DNA of 64,000 nucleotides from Aphrophora alni (GCA_963513935.1 OY740769.1:108603762-108667761); one strand, 5' to 3'. Shown: positions 1-12,217, numbered from the stretch's first letter. Numbers and translations are program-made. Notes: generated by a model not told the origin, from the letters alone.

Positions 1-30
1 TGACATTACTTAATTGATATAATGGTTTAA

Positions 31-1099
31 CCTGTTGAAGAGTACAGGAAAATACCGATTAACGAGTACGGCCGTTCTTGAACGTCCTCTGTGCTGTTTG
101 CATAAATGAGTATGGACGTTCCGGAACATTTTAGGTTACGTCTGAGCAATAAAAGTATTTATCATAAAACAAATTAGTCATGGCTTATTGTGTTGTCACA
201 ATTCAACAAGAAATAGTATTAAGAACACATGAAATCGGGTTTTTCACAATTGTAAGGCAGGACAACTCCAGGGGGCGTGGTTTCAGGAGAATTCACCATG
301 CGTATTGATTTGCGCGTAAATGTAGGCGATGGCATCGTCTTCTCCGCGGTTGTTTCCCCCCTACACACACCTGTGCCTATGTTCCTTGTCTAGTATAAGT
401 GATTTTTATCATTATATTATGTTACGTATATTATACATCAAACATGAAAAATTAAACACTACAAAGCTTTTTTACAGGTTCCCCTCTGTCTAGTCTTTTG
501 ACACATTTAACCGCGTCTCAAACGAAACCAACACACGCTTCCAAGAAAACTGAAAAGAAATGTTATATTTTCCATAATGTAGGCTATACTAAATTGATTC
601 GTGGAAAAAAAGCGGCCCATCAAACGTTTTTGTCTGTGTATGTCTGCTATACCGACGGGTGACAATGCCACGGTGTTTTTATGCCGCCGACAATGGGATA
701 CCGCTATCAGTAAACGAAACCAACACACGCTTCCAAGAAAACTGAAAAGAAATGTTATATTTTCCATAATGTAGGCTATACTAAATTGATTCGTGGAAAA
801 AAAGCGGCCCATCAAACGTTTTTGTCTGTGTATGTATGCTATACCGACGGGTGACAATGCCACGGTGTTTTTATGCCGCCGACAATGGGATACCGCTATC
901 AGTAAAAAAATTTATCAGTGTAAATTTTTATTCTTACAAGTTTTTAACTCAATATGATATTATTATTATACATTTGTAACCAATAAAACAACTATTTTCA
1001 ATTTTTTTTTTCTTACTCGACAACAATTTTCTTGTAAATACTTACTAACCAGCTGGTGGCTATTTGGGACGTTCAGGAACAGCCACACTCATCAACAGG
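31..1099. mobile_element. TTAA-flanked nonautonomous DNA element (piggyBac-like)
   Basis: Imperfect terminal inverted repeats CCTGTTGAAGAGT (left) and CCTGTTGATGAGT (right, read on the minus strand) are each flanked by TTAA (27-30 and 1100-1103). Subterminal repeats share 'acgttc(c/a)gGAAC' and 'gagta(c/t)gg' cores. No transposase frame is visible inside. TTAA duplication suggests piggyBac; Kolobok also uses TTAA, so the superfamily is not certain. Confidence 0.7.
521..904. repeat. 192-bp direct tandem duplication
   Basis: Two head-to-tail copies (521-712 and 713-904), both starting aacgaaaccaacacacgctt, differ at about one base (tatgtctgc versus tatgtatgc). Minus-strand open frames over this stretch simply repeat the same translation and are not genes. 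It lies inside the TTAA-flanked element. Confidence 0.92.
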
Positions 1100-1103
1100 T
1101 TAA

Positions 1104-2041
1104 TCAATCATTTGCCATTATTTGTGTATATAAAAAACTAATACAACACTTTTCGAGAGTATAAATCGAAACATTGATGTAGTAGCTTGTTGAAAAGAAT
1201 AATTTTCTGTGAACTAGCAAGGAGCTTAAATAAATCTTATCAAACTATAATAATAGGATTGTAAGAAATGAATCTATTTCTTTATTAATTGAGTTACCTG
1301 TAGGCCTAAAATTTTAAATAAAGAAATAGATAATGAGTACCTAATTTTTCTGACATGTGATCCGCTTATAGTAATTATCAATAGGTATCTTTGTCATAAA
1401 TGTGTGTATGCATCCGGCATTAGGAATGCTATACAAGAAACATTATCATTTCGTAAAGTGGTTGTTACAATTTAAACAGTTCCATATATGGAAACACAAC
1501 AAAAATGTTGTGGACAAAAGATTATGTAATGTTTGGTCCGATTGAGGAGGTTTTATTATGTATGAGTTTTGTGTGTGTTTCCTTACTTTAAATTTTGTAA
1601 CATATAATAACTTTTCTACTGAGTGGTAATATTTCTTGTATATCATGCTCGATGATGAATGAATACATGCATTTGAGACAGTAGTAGCAATTAATTACTA
1701 TCAGAGAATCACATGATAGAAAAATCAGGTATTTACTGAAATCATTAATCTTGCAACATTCATGATGAAAAAAACTATAGATTTATTTATATTGTAGTTT
1801 AAGTATGAAACCTTTAAACCACAATATTATATTATTACGATTTTTTAATTTAAAACAACAAAATTATTTTTAATTTCAAATTTAGTACCTCCTCTTTTGC
1901 CTTCTGTATGAACTCTTTAAAGTGATTATAAGTAAGTAGTCTATTTTGAGTGTCTACAAACTGTATTCTGTCTAGTGGTTTAAATAAAAATATGTTAAAT
2001 TTTTTCTGTATATTACTTAGTTTTTGTATTTAATTTTTTAG
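1104..2041. other. Intron or upstream noncoding sequence, nothing recognised
   Basis: AT-rich sequence before the first visible exon. No polycystin-like open frame, splice-bounded exon or transposon end was found. It is presumed to be the intron preceding exon 1. Confidence 0.5.
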
Positions 2042-2262
2042 AAATCTATTTATGAGTTTACTGACTTAACAATATCTCTGGCTGTTCTGAACAAAGTAGT
2101 CGTAAAAGGAACCAAAGGCAAAGACAATCGGTTGGATCGAGTAAGTGTTAGAGACACTTCTAGATTGATGAATACTTTAGCAACAAAACTTGTTCAGTGG
2201 ACTTTATTTGCTCCAGCATTGGATTCAGAAATTATAGTTAAAGAAATTCAAGAAGCAGCTCA
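2042..2262 (+). CDS. Polycystin-1 family exon 1 of window: REJ-type ectodomain
   Basis: The acceptor is a T-rich tract ending ttttttag. The donor is gtaagtgt. The open frame starts KSIYEFTDLTISLAVLNKVV and ends EIQEAAQ-like with a split codon (CA|), so the intron after it is phase 2. The amphipathic helical text with 'LMNTLATKLVQW' fits the helical part of the REJ/GAIN ectodomain. The upstream exon is not in the window: the 2 kb before it holds no matching open frame. Exon limits are inferred from splice consensus and phase. Confidence 0.8.
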
Positions 2263-3592
2263 GTAAGTGTATGATTAGATTTAGATTAAAAAGAAAGGTT
2301 AAGGGGTTAAACCGGTCTCAGGCACCATGACCCATGAGGCCTATTGCGCAGCTAAGCCTCTAATTTCTAGCCCTGTAGGTTAGTCCTCTTTACAAGTTAG
2401 CAATGACTTGGAGAATCTTGAACCTATTAAAGGAGAAAAGATTAATATAGTTCATGCTAAAGGGGCATCTGGGCCTGCTGGGAAAAAGCCTTGTCGATTT
2501 AAGCTTATATATTATATTTACCCAGCCAAGGAGTCCACCAAATAAAAACTATAATAAGAATAAATTAGGATGTAATGGGAAGGGAACCTAAATAATAAAA
2601 TATGAATTGGCACTTGCGATTTTGTTGAGCAGTGCAAGATCATGTAGAAGGGGGGGGGAGAGACGATGAGTGGAGGGCTTGAACCAGCGAGCCGAGAGAG
2701 AGTCTGTTCCGAGAGCCGTGAGAAGAAGGTTGAACGGCAGACCGCTATGGGACGAGGTCAGTCCATTTTTAGGCCACATGCTATCTAAATCAATCGGCAT
2801 GCTTTTCAGCCACTATTAAGGTCTTTATCTAGCTGTTATGTCGTTTTATAAATTATAATTATTACTGTATTCTTCTAATTCGGCGCTAAAATAAAAGATA
2901 ACATTTAATTTAAGTTGTGTGCGTTCATTAGCGTCCTAACTAGACTCCTTGGCCCATTGTGACAAGATTCGGCTAAAGTGTACGTGGTCTCTAGCCAGCC
3001 AGAGCTTCCAGCTGGTCAAAAGAAGTGGAGACGGTCACACTAATACGAACAGATAAATAATAATACTTTTTGAATTATTGTAAATACTTAAAGTGAAATC
3101 TTTTAACACTGAACATTTAAAAATTTTAAGTAGTGATCATGTTGTAGAGGTGGCAGAACTTGTGAACCATATCTATAATATTCTGTTTAACAAGAAAATT
3201 CTTTTAGCTATATCTATTTATCTCCTTGATATTAATTCCATTTAACCTGAAACTATGTGTCACTTTATCAAACCTATTTTAGCTTTCTTAGTCATCATTA
3301 AAGTGATTCCTCTCTCATGTATTAATATTCCTCTTTTATAGGCTAAATGAAATAATCTCCTTCTCCCATCCGTTTCTTTCTAAACTCAGTAATCTAATCC
3401 AGTAGACCAGGGTATCAATTTTGGAATTTAAAAAAAATTAATTTACAGATATACCAATGTTAACATTCTTATAACAGCCGTAATTTCTTTATAACATCCT
3501 AACTTCATAGTTTGGTGGAAGGACTTAAAACATATATCAATAACCTCAAAAATTACCACATAATGGTTTCAGTTTAGTTTATTCTAGGTGTC

Positions 3593-3641
<49 letters not shown>

Positions 3642-3737
3642 GTGAGAGAGTTTGAGCATTATATATATTTGTAGTAATTAAAGTTTGTTCAAATAAAATT
3701 AATTTGTTAAATAAATATTGAAGTTCTGTTGTTTCAG
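2263..3737. other. Intron 1: unclassified GC-richer patch and TA repeat
   Basis: Holds a moderately GC-rich stretch (about 2310-3060) unlike the surroundings, with an 11-bp inverted repeat gccaaggagtc (2525-2535) / gactccttggc (2943-2953) that may mark a small element. A (TA)n tract is at 3601-3640. The 70-codon minus-strand frame at 2588-2800 has no family I recognise. Confidence 0.45.
3601..3640. repeat. (TA)n microsatellite
   Basis: About 20 uninterrupted TA units. Confidence 0.95.
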
Positions 3738-3849
3738 TTCCCTTTTGACTTGTGCAGATGTTGTTCTTTATAGTAGAGGCATCGCTACAAATAAATCAGT
3801 CAAGACACAAGCAATTTACAATATATCAGACATTATTATCTCAATTAAG
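3738..3849 (+). CDS. Polycystin-1 family exon 2 of window: REJ/GAIN helical region
   Basis: The acceptor is gttgtttcag. The first base completes the split codon CA|T (His). The frame continues SLLTCADVVLYSRG and ends NISDIIISIK. The natural GT donor four bases on (CAT|gtattt) would leave phase 1 and produce a TGA at the next exon junction. A GC donor directly after AAG (AAG|gcatgt) leaves phase 0 and joins the next exon cleanly, so I end the exon at AAG and call the intron GC-AG. A missed small exon in the 5.7-kb intron is the alternative. Confidence 0.72.
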
Positions 3850-4157
3850 GCATGTATTTATGATTTATTACTTCCATAAACATAATTTGTAGATATAATT
3901 GTATTTTATTGTTCTCTATTAGTCCCTTAGACAAATTTACATTCACATAAGACAAATCAACATAATATACAGTTAGTAAATGAAATAAAATAATACATAA
4001 AAGAAGAAGAAGAAAGACAATGTGTATAAGAGTAATTAAATAACAATTAGCAATAACAAAAATATTAAATTTAATTTTAAATAAGAAGTGTATAATCATT
4101 TAGAACATAAACTATATAAAGAAATTTTAATTTAAAATTATAAATTTTATATCTTAA

Positions 4158-4762
4158 CCCTAGAACACTTATGTCCAGATTTAGTCACACTATCACTTAA
4201 GTATCGTAAATTTGACTACTCATTTTTGTTGTTTTTTTTACTTCACGGAAACCTAATTTAAAATTTTTTCGTTGCCATAGTTATGTTTTAGTACTCTTTA
4301 GATTTAGGAAAAAAATTGTTTTAAAAACTTATTAGTGCAACTAGTAATAAAAAACTATAAAAATGAATGACTACTTTTTTTGAAAGGAAAAAAACAAGGG
4401 TTAAAAAATATTTTTATAAATTATGTATAACAGTATTTTTATTAAATGAAACACATATTTATCTAAAGTATACAGGTTGTACAATCTTATTTTACTAATT
4501 AAACAAGGTTTATAGTAAAACCTTTGTAAATACAATGGTTTTTCCAAGTAACGCAATTACTTATGTATCGTCAAATGCACGACGCGAGCACAAATTGGTA
4601 CAGACACATGTGGCTGGTAGGGGTGAAACTCCGCGACTGACCTTGTCTATTAGAGTAAGGAAGGTACTGGGAGGGAGGATGCGCACTCACCACTCTTCTG
4701 TCAAATACGCCGATTTTGGGTTTTGCATGTCGTCATTTTGACGACACATAAGTGTTCTAGGG
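4158..4762. mobile_element. piggyBac-like MITE with TTAA duplication
   Basis: Perfect 17-bp terminal inverted repeats, CCCTAGAACACTTATGT, are flanked on both sides by TTAA (4154-4157, 4763-4766). The right end carries the subterminal palindrome gtcgtcattttgacgac. Ends starting CCCTA at TTAA are characteristic of piggyBac. At 605 bp with no transposase, it is a nonautonomous copy. The 68-codon open frame inside (4535-4741) reads into the terminal repeat and is not a gene. Confidence 0.9.
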
Positions 4763-7021
4763 TTAATTATAAAACCTATAACCTAGATTTATTTATTAAG
4801 TGTCAAAAATCATTTTCATTCATTTATTCGACTAAAAGTCTCAGAGAATTAATCATAAATACAACAGTACTCACATCAAGATCTAAAGATCATGAAAAAC
4901 TACAAAATACTATAACAATACATGTAACAAAATCATATAAACTTTAATAACAACAACAATTAAAAAATGAGACTCCCTACAATCTTGTCAACAGTGCTTC
5001 ATAAACTCCTCCACAGAGTAATATGACCTAGACAGCACCAATTGACTCAGTTTGCTTTTAAACATTTATGATCATTTATCGCCACCAAATCAGTTACGTT
5101 TTTATTCTAACTTATGTATTATAAATAAGTCAAACAACTCCTCCAGAATTTTTTCATACTGTAATGATTGGAATTATAAACTATAAATTTGTTATTAATT
5201 AAAATATTTTTTTTACTTACCCCATATCCATAGTTTTAACTCTTGTTTACAACTGTATATTCTCAAATATTTTTACTTTATCTCATGTAAAACAGTTAAT
5301 TTAAATAATGAATGAAAAATATAACATTGTGTTTGTGAATATGACACATTTACAAATAAAATTGTCATAAACTAGTTTTTATTATGATAAACTATAGCTG
5401 TAAATTGTAAAAAATATATAATCGCCAATTAAAAGTTAATGGAGTTCTTGTTCAAAAGTCGTCTGTGTTATGAAATTATCAAAAGAAGCCAGAGAGTTGT
5501 TAAACTGTTGTTTGTGAATTGTAGGACATACTAATTAACATGTAATATATTGTTGAATTTGGGTCTGTTTGAAAAGATTTTTTCATTGGATACTTTTCCC
5601 ATGTCAAACTTAAAAATCTATAGTCATTGGAATTTCTTCTTCTTTACAGCATGTATGATAAATGTGTGACCGACAAATAGTCAGAAGTAATTCAAAAAAT
5701 AGTCTGAAGATGCTTGGAGCTAAAAATATTTAAAACCATTAAAAACAGGATATAAAAATTTTCTCATTTATCATCACAAAATAATATATCATACTATATA
5801 ATATTAGAAAGTAAAATATATACAATATGTTCTGTAATAATGTTGTATGGAAGTTATTGTGTAGGTGAGAAGGAGTTCATGAATTAGAAATTTGTTGAAA
5901 ATAGTTACTTACTGTGACAGCGTGTAAGATTTATTAAATTTAAACTAAAATATGTGACCCTCTATTATATTTTCTGTCCTGAAGAGCTAAAATTTGTTAT
6001 TAAATTAATTTTTGTACTCACGTTGTTTGCACAGATTAGGTCAAGTTAAATTATGAGAATTTTTTTTTTACATTAATTTTTAATGGTACAAAATTTAATT
6101 TAGTTTACATTTCTAAAATTTTTCTGGGACGTGTACAATTTTAGTAAGAACCCTCAGGAAATGAATTTAGGCTTTGAATTATGATGAACCAGCCTGTCAG
6201 TGTTGTGTGGGTTGTTGAATAGAGAGGTTGCATTTCCTGGTAAGATTTTAATTTTAGCTTTGTGAACTATTTTAAAATTACATAAAACTATATATTATAT
6301 TAGATGCTTTACATAAAATTAGATACAGTGTTTATTTGTACAATGATAAAATATTAGTAGTCACTTCCATTTAATTTATACTACAACAATGCAATAAGAT
6401 CACTTTTGGGACCCAAATCGATGTAGTGTATATCAGCCGTTCAACAGCTGCGAACACAGTCAGACAATCACTGTGCCAGAAAAAGCATCATTGAAGATGT
6501 ACTCTCCTGGTAGGAAAATGTACAAAATTATGCCACTATGATGGAAAATGTACCTTATGAAGGGACCGATCTCAGCTTTAACAGAGTCCCTAATCAGGTT
6601 AAAACGAGAACACCTCTAAGATGTAATTGATTTCATCTAATAAAAGTGGGTCTGTTACATGAAGACCAAAACTGTTGATTGCGTGGGCGGGCAAGTGAGT
6701 CTGCAAAAAACACATCCTCATGAATCATTAGAGTATGGGAGTAGAACACTTTGTATTCTTGCAACCAGGGAATGAAAAAGACACTTTTCTTAACGGTTTA
6801 TGATATTGTCGGACAATCCTTTATTTTCCTTGTTTCTTTTCTTATATTAATGATGTGTTTCAACTTATTTCTCTTCAGTTATTTTCAAATGTATTGAATC
6901 ACACAATGTCAATAAATAAAACATAACACAACACAAATATATTAAACATTAAATACATGTTTAAAATCATATTTATAGTCACATATATACATTTTTATTT
7001 TATATGGACGACACACATGGT

Positions 7022-8650
7022 TGGTGAACTTATTTACTATTTTAGTTCGAACTTACACTGTTTAGATAGTGGTTTTGCTAATTCAAGGGATCTCATCATT
7101 GCAGAGAGGAGTTTGCAACAATATTGGTCAGTGTATTAGGTTTATTTTCTATCTGGTTTACCAAATCAAAAATAGTATGGGCTAGATATTGTAATTTATT
7201 ATTGAGTAGACAATCAGAGTTATATTTTTGTATTTTGTATATTTAGTAATCTTCTATTATGTTCGGTAAATTATCTTTTTTTTCAGTGTTGTAGTATTTT
7301 TATATTTGAATTTATGTGTGTGATTAGGTAGTGTCTTTTGCCTATTTTGATTCTACTTTTTAGTTTCTACGGCTATTTTGGATGAAGATATGTGTTCTTT
7401 TAAACTGGTGTAGAAAGATTGTTCTGTTTATCCTATATAAACTTTTGGACACTCATTACATGAACTTTGATAGATGTTTTTACCATCAAATTTGTCGGAA
7501 TTCTGGCATTTGATGGTTTTAACATTTTATCTAAACTGTGGAAATTGTAATAAATTGATCTGTCTTGAGTTTCTGTTGAACAAATATATGATGTCTATAT
7601 ACCTATAATAATAAATTATTATTTTGGAGCATTTGTTGATGTTTGTCATAATAAAAATATTCTCAATGTAGTTTAAGAAGATATCAGCCATAACACTAGA
7701 TAATTGTTGTATCCTTGTTGTTGTATGTAGAATCTGTTTACCAAAATCAAGGAGATATTTGCTATTGTTGATGGCTGATTTTATGTTTTCATTAAGTAAC
7801 TTGATGGGGCTGTTATTTATTTCCTTGTTGATTTCATTGTTCTTTATAAAACCTATTTTTTTTTTGTACATATTTAATGTTGTTCATACTTATTAGAGTG
7901 TTCCCTTTGAGTATGGGATTACAAAGTTTACTTTGAGAATAAGATTTATGATGGATTTGTTTTTAATGGTAGATTGAACCTTATCACTAACTAAACATTG
8001 TGTAACATTAAATATGCCTTATGAAAACATTGTATAGCTTCTTTTAATTTGTTAAGGTCTTGTTTACGGTAGTCTTTCACTGGCTATGTTATGTTTCAAG
8101 TCTTCGTTCAACAAAATCATATCCTTATAGCTAAACATGATGTTTGTATAATTGAGTAAATGGGAGTGGTAGTTACGATTAGGTAACTCTGTTTGTCTGA
8201 TTCTTGTTATTTACAAAATAATAAATTGTTAATTTTGTTATCGATTGATTCTTTCTTACGGGATACATTCAGTGAAACCTTAATGTTGATTTCATAAAGT
8301 AATGCTTGAATTCAATGGGATGCAGTATTCTAGCAAAATACTAATCACAGCTATACACAGACATATATTCAAATTTAGAAATACTACAACAGTGCAAAAA
8401 ATATCTTTAACACAATAGAAGAATACCACATATACAAAAATCTAACTTTGATCACCTACTCAATAATATATTACAATATCAATCCCTTACTATTTTTGAT
8501 TTAGTAAACCAGATAGAAAATAAACCAACCAGACCTAATGCGCTTACCAATAATTACATCCATCTCTCCTCAATGATGAAGATCCCTTAAATTAGCAAAA
8601 CCACTATCTAATTAGTACAAGTTCAATCTATATCGTAAAATAAGTTGCCA
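7022..8650 (-). mobile_element. Penelope-like retroelement remnant with inverted ends
   Basis: Diverged inverted arms of about 300 bp (7022-7345 versus 8335-8650) enclose a minus-strand coding remnant. Decayed reverse-transcriptase text is visible (ADIFLNYIENIFI, then YYYRYIDIIYLF in place of the usual RYVDD box). It is followed downstream on the minus strand by GIY-YIG-like text (GKNIYQSSCNECPKVYIG, then EQSF and KEHIF) with an in-frame stop. RT followed by GIY-YIG endonuclease defines Penelope elements, and inverted or tandem terminal copies are common in them. Inactive. Confidence 0.75.
7527..7871 (-). pseudogene. Penelope reverse transcriptase fragment
   Basis: This 114-codon frame covers the RT segment around the 'ADIF-x-x-x-I-E' motif and the catalytic box. 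The box reads YRYIDIIYLF, where an active enzyme has Y-V-D-D, so one catalytic Asp is lost. The frame ends where the linker to the GIY-YIG part should begin, and the preceding PMGSPLS motif is garbled (IQQLSSVM). Confidence 0.7.
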
Positions 8651-8727
8651 CAGCATATCTCCCGTATAAAATAAAAATTTCTAAATGTGACTGTAAATTT
8701 GATTTGCTGCAAATTTTGAGCAATCAT

Positions 8728-8914
8728 ATTAATTACTTTGTTACAAATGACATTGAAATTAATATTCACACAACTTTCGTGTATATATATATATATATTT
8801 ATTTATTGATTTTATTGTTTATACGTTCTTTTATACTAGCTAGTATTAAAATTAAATAATATTTCAAGTGAAAAGTATACAACCTAGACTGGAAATTGAA
8901 GCAAAAATTGTTAA
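8728..8914 (-). repeat. SINE-like unit, minus orientation, truncated in the tRNA part
   Basis: The reverse complement matches the tail of the two plus-strand units downstream: the ccagtctaggt T-arm end, then cttgaaatattatttaatt, then actagctagtataaaa, then the gacattgaaattaatatt block. It lacks the A box. A short TA tract interrupts it near 8782-8800. Confidence 0.7.
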
Positions 8915-8936
8915 AAATTGCAGCTAAATCAAAGTC

Positions 8937-9203
8937 AAGTGAGAAGTGTATGCTCTATACTGGGAAGCAACTAGGATAGCTCAGTTGGTAGAGCAATGAC
9001 ATGTAAAGTCAAAGGTCCTAGGTTCAATTCCCAGTGTAGGTCATATAATTTTTACTTGAAATATTATTTAATTATAATATTAGCTGGTATGAAAAATCAT
9101 ATAAGCATTAAAATCAATAAATTAATACATACACAAGGGCTGCAAGTTGAGTGAATATTAATTTCAATGTCATTTATAACCAAGTAATTAGTATGATTGC
9201 ATT
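8937..9203 (+). repeat. tRNA-Tyr-derived SINE-like unit (copy B)
   Basis: The tRNA-like head at 8970-9042 has an A-box region (tagctcagttggtagagc), a seven-base anticodon loop ATGTAAA (anticodon GTA, Tyr) and a B box (ggttcaattcc). The acceptor stem is poorly paired and the T-stem has a mismatch (CTAGG/CCCAG). It is followed by a conserved AT-rich tail shared with the other two copies. Tandem with copy C at a period of about 267 bp. Confidence 0.8.
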
Positions 9204-9412
9204 AAGTGAGAAATTTACGCCCTATACTGGGAAGCGACTATGATAGCTCAGTTGGTAGAGCATTGGCATGTAAAGCCAAAGGTCCTGGGTTCAATTCCCA
9301 GTCTAGGTCGTATATTTTTCTCTTGAAATATTATTTAATTATAATACTAGCTGGTATAAAAAAAAGTATAAGCGTTAAAATAAAAAATTAAAGTCAATAA
9401 TATGTGTGTTTA
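9204..9412 (+). repeat. tRNA-Tyr-derived SINE-like unit (copy C)
   Basis: The tRNA-like head at 9237-9309 has a perfect D-stem (GCTC/GAGC), anticodon stem (TTGGC/GCCAA, loop ATGTAAA, anticodon GTA) and T-stem (CTGGG/CCCAG), but two mismatches in the acceptor stem. Eukaryotic tRNA-Tyr genes normally carry an intron and none is present. With the shared tail, it is better read as a SINE than as a working tRNA gene. Confidence 0.8.
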
Positions 9413-9510
9413 ACAATTTTAAAATTAAACCATTGCATAAATATTCTTGTAGTTTTTAATACTTAAATCTCTAGTAAATGTTTATATCCCTTCTCTGTTT
9501 GACAAACTAG

Positions 9511-9636
9511 GACAGGAAGGTGTCTTCAATAATGTTATCTTCTTTACATAAAATCTCTCAAGTTATTGGATGTTCACTGTTGCCATCCCAACCAGAGGTA
9601 GTTATTAAAAGTCAGAAGTTCAGTTTATGGATCAAA
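9511..9636 (+). CDS. Polycystin-1 family exon 3 of window: GAIN/REJ region
   Basis: The acceptor is gacaaactag and the donor is gtaagaaa. The phase-0 frame of 42 codons reads DRKVSSIMLSSLHKISQVIG and ends KSQKFSLWIK. An earlier GT (after CCAGAG) is also possible, but the reading frame stays open and family-like (VVIKSQKFSLWIK) up to the better donor, so the longer exon is preferred. The run 'SSLHKISQVIGCSLLP' followed by a beta-strand-like 'FSLWIK' fits the approach to the GAIN beta-rich part. Confidence 0.8.
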
Positions 9637-12123
9637 GTAAGAAACACACATTTGTATATTTTATCTTACTTTAATTGATATTTGTATTTGTGGACCTTTC
9701 AAAGGCTAGTAACATTTAAACATTTTTCTGTAGATTAACGTTCAGTTTGATTAATAGAAGTATGTAATCAGAAGATTAAACTTGTTAAGAAATCGTCAGA
9801 GATTATAGGGGTGGTTGATTCTGGTTACATGTTAATTGGGTTTGGACAAACGGACAGATGATGTGGAGGTAAATTAAATTAGAGTAAGACAGTGATCAGG
9901 AACCTTTTTAAAAACAATGATATCTTTTTTAACTTTGCTTAATAAAAAGTGTATTATGAAACGTCAAATAATAAGGCAACAGTGACCGATGAAATTAGAA
10001 TCTTAGTATTATCTTATTGGTTGAAAAGTAAGCCAATTAGAAAAATAGTGGAAAAAGTGGGGAACTTCTGTAGAAGTTGTGAGAAAAGATTCATTCTCTT
10101 CCTAGCCAGCAAATGGGCTGGTAGGAACAGTAATAAGTTTATGGACGAGTTGTCTATAAATTTAGTTTGATTTTGTTATAATCTGAATAGTCAAACCTAC
10201 CAAGTGATAGTCAAGGCTATTTCCACCAAGTATATAAAATTCCTTTAAAAAAGTGAAATAATAATCGAGCAATTGTACTTTTAACTAGAAACAGTCACAA
10301 GCGTCTGTGATATTGACACGAATCTTTAGTAATCTATATAATATCATTATATAAAAGAATTAACGATTAATTATAAAATATACGAAGAAGAAAATCAGTT
10401 AATAATAGTAGATAGTTTGATATAGTAGAATATCTAAATTAATGAGTAATTGCTTTCAGTGGAGGAAAAGAGACTTGGATGACTTGTTTTTTATGTTTAA
10501 TTAAAAATCAAAGGGACATAAGATTTTGAGATTACGATATGTGAACTATGTTATACGTGTTCGTTAATTATAATATGTATCTTAATCATGTTGTCGTATG
10601 TATATCAGGAACTTTGACTCTGTTTATAATTTTTATTTAGTACACTTTTCAAAAATCTACGACCCAGGGTAATTGGAGGAGTATATGTTCTCGGAATAAC
10701 ATATTGGCCCCTAATAATAAAAAAAAAAATCAAAGTAAAAAATCAAATAAAGGTTCGTGGATTGTTACAGTTGGCTTGCCAATGTGAGGCAAATAATTTA
10801 AAGGTTTGCTGATTGTTACAGCCTATGTGTAAATAAAAATGTACTTCTTACAAGAATTTAATAATTTAGATTGCAAAGACTACTCTTAATTTTTAAAGTA
10901 AATTATCTATTTGAAACTTATAATTTCCTTAAAAAGTTGTTATAAATAGGAAAATGTTATAATTAATATAGTACAATTTTTTGGAGACTGGTTTTCGATG
11001 AAATTATGATTCACACTATATGAAGTACACTGTAAAATTGTGAAAATGGTATTTATGAATGAACTTTACATTTTAAGATATTCCTATTTTGTTTTCCTAG
11101 TTGTGTCTGTGATCCTACACTTATAAACTTTAAAAAAAATGAAAAATTGTCTGCAATTGAGGAAGTTTTTGTGCCTAGGGCTATTGCTTTTAGTAATAGA
11201 CCAATCCCAAATTTGTGCAACGTGCATTATAATAACCAACATGTGTTCATTCACAAATTTCCTACAGTTAAGTTGTTTAATAGAACCTCATTTAAATTTG
11301 AGTTTATTTACTTTTAATATGTAGTTTGAATTATTGTTCAAGTGTCTTATTTATGCCATACAGATGCCAATACAGATGCCAATACAGATACAGATGCCAA
11401 TCTTATTAGTAACGATCATATATTATTAAAGCTCTAAAAAGTTGAAAATTTGATAAAATATACTGTGTTTATTTTATAACAAATATATTATTTTTATCTT
11501 GTCATGTTCTTTTTTTATTATACTCAATTATATTTATAATGTTTATATATTAGCTGATTAGACTCAATATCAAATATTAGCTGATTATTGACATTATATG
11601 TTTATATAGGCTATGTATATATAGTAGAATTACTTTAACTAATAAGTGGGGGTACTAAGAACAATAGCCTCTCCAGCCTCAAGTTTTAGTAGGAGTCAAA
11701 AACATTTACTCAGAAATATTACCGGATAACATAAGTAAACTTTTCATTTTTGAAAATATGTAGAAATAATACAACTTTTACAAAGTATCACAAACTCTAT
11801 ATAATTAATTATATATACATTATTGAAATCTCTGTCTCTACACATTTTTCATAAATATAATCTTGGTTTAGATCCCCATCTCTTTCATCTTTCCTATTAC
11901 GCCTCTCTTGACTAACTCTTGTTATTATCTGACCCTGACAATATTATTTGAAGGGTAAGGGTCTTTATTTTGTATTCTTTTCCTCCATTTTTTTATAAGG
12001 TGATGATCACCGGTAGGTTTTCACCTTTAAATATCTTCTTTTTTTTTAATTGAGGCAGTTAAAATAAAACTGTAAAAACAGTGGGAAGATAAGTTTTTGC
12101 TATTTGTAAAGCTAAGGTAACTG

Positions 12124-12126
<3 letters not shown>

Positions 12127-12213
<87 letters not shown>
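12127..12213. repeat. Compound (TA)n / (GT)n microsatellite
   Basis: A TA run (12127-12168), a short tttatg break, then a GT run (12175-12213). Confidence 0.95.

Positions 12214-12217
<4 letters not shown>

Larger units (their letters stand above)
3850..9510. other. Intron 2 (5.7 kb), begins GC
   Basis: Contains a piggyBac-like MITE, a Penelope-like remnant and SINE-like units (listed separately). The remaining stretch 4770-7020 is AT-rich with no recognisable gene or element end. Confidence 0.6.

Noticed and set aside
507..863. 118-codon minus-strand frame with an internal repeat
   Set aside because: It is only the translation of the 192-bp tandem duplication; no coding signature.
521..904. 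CRISPR-like direct repeats
   Set aside because: Two large adjoining units without spacers, in a eukaryotic genome.
3854..3859. GT donor for exon 2
   Set aside because: It leaves phase 1 and produces TGA at the junction with exon 3; the GC donor fits.
8970..9309. Two functional tRNA-Tyr genes
   Set aside because: Acceptor stems are mismatched, no intron is present as is usual for tRNA-Tyr, and both heads share a long tail typical of SINEs.
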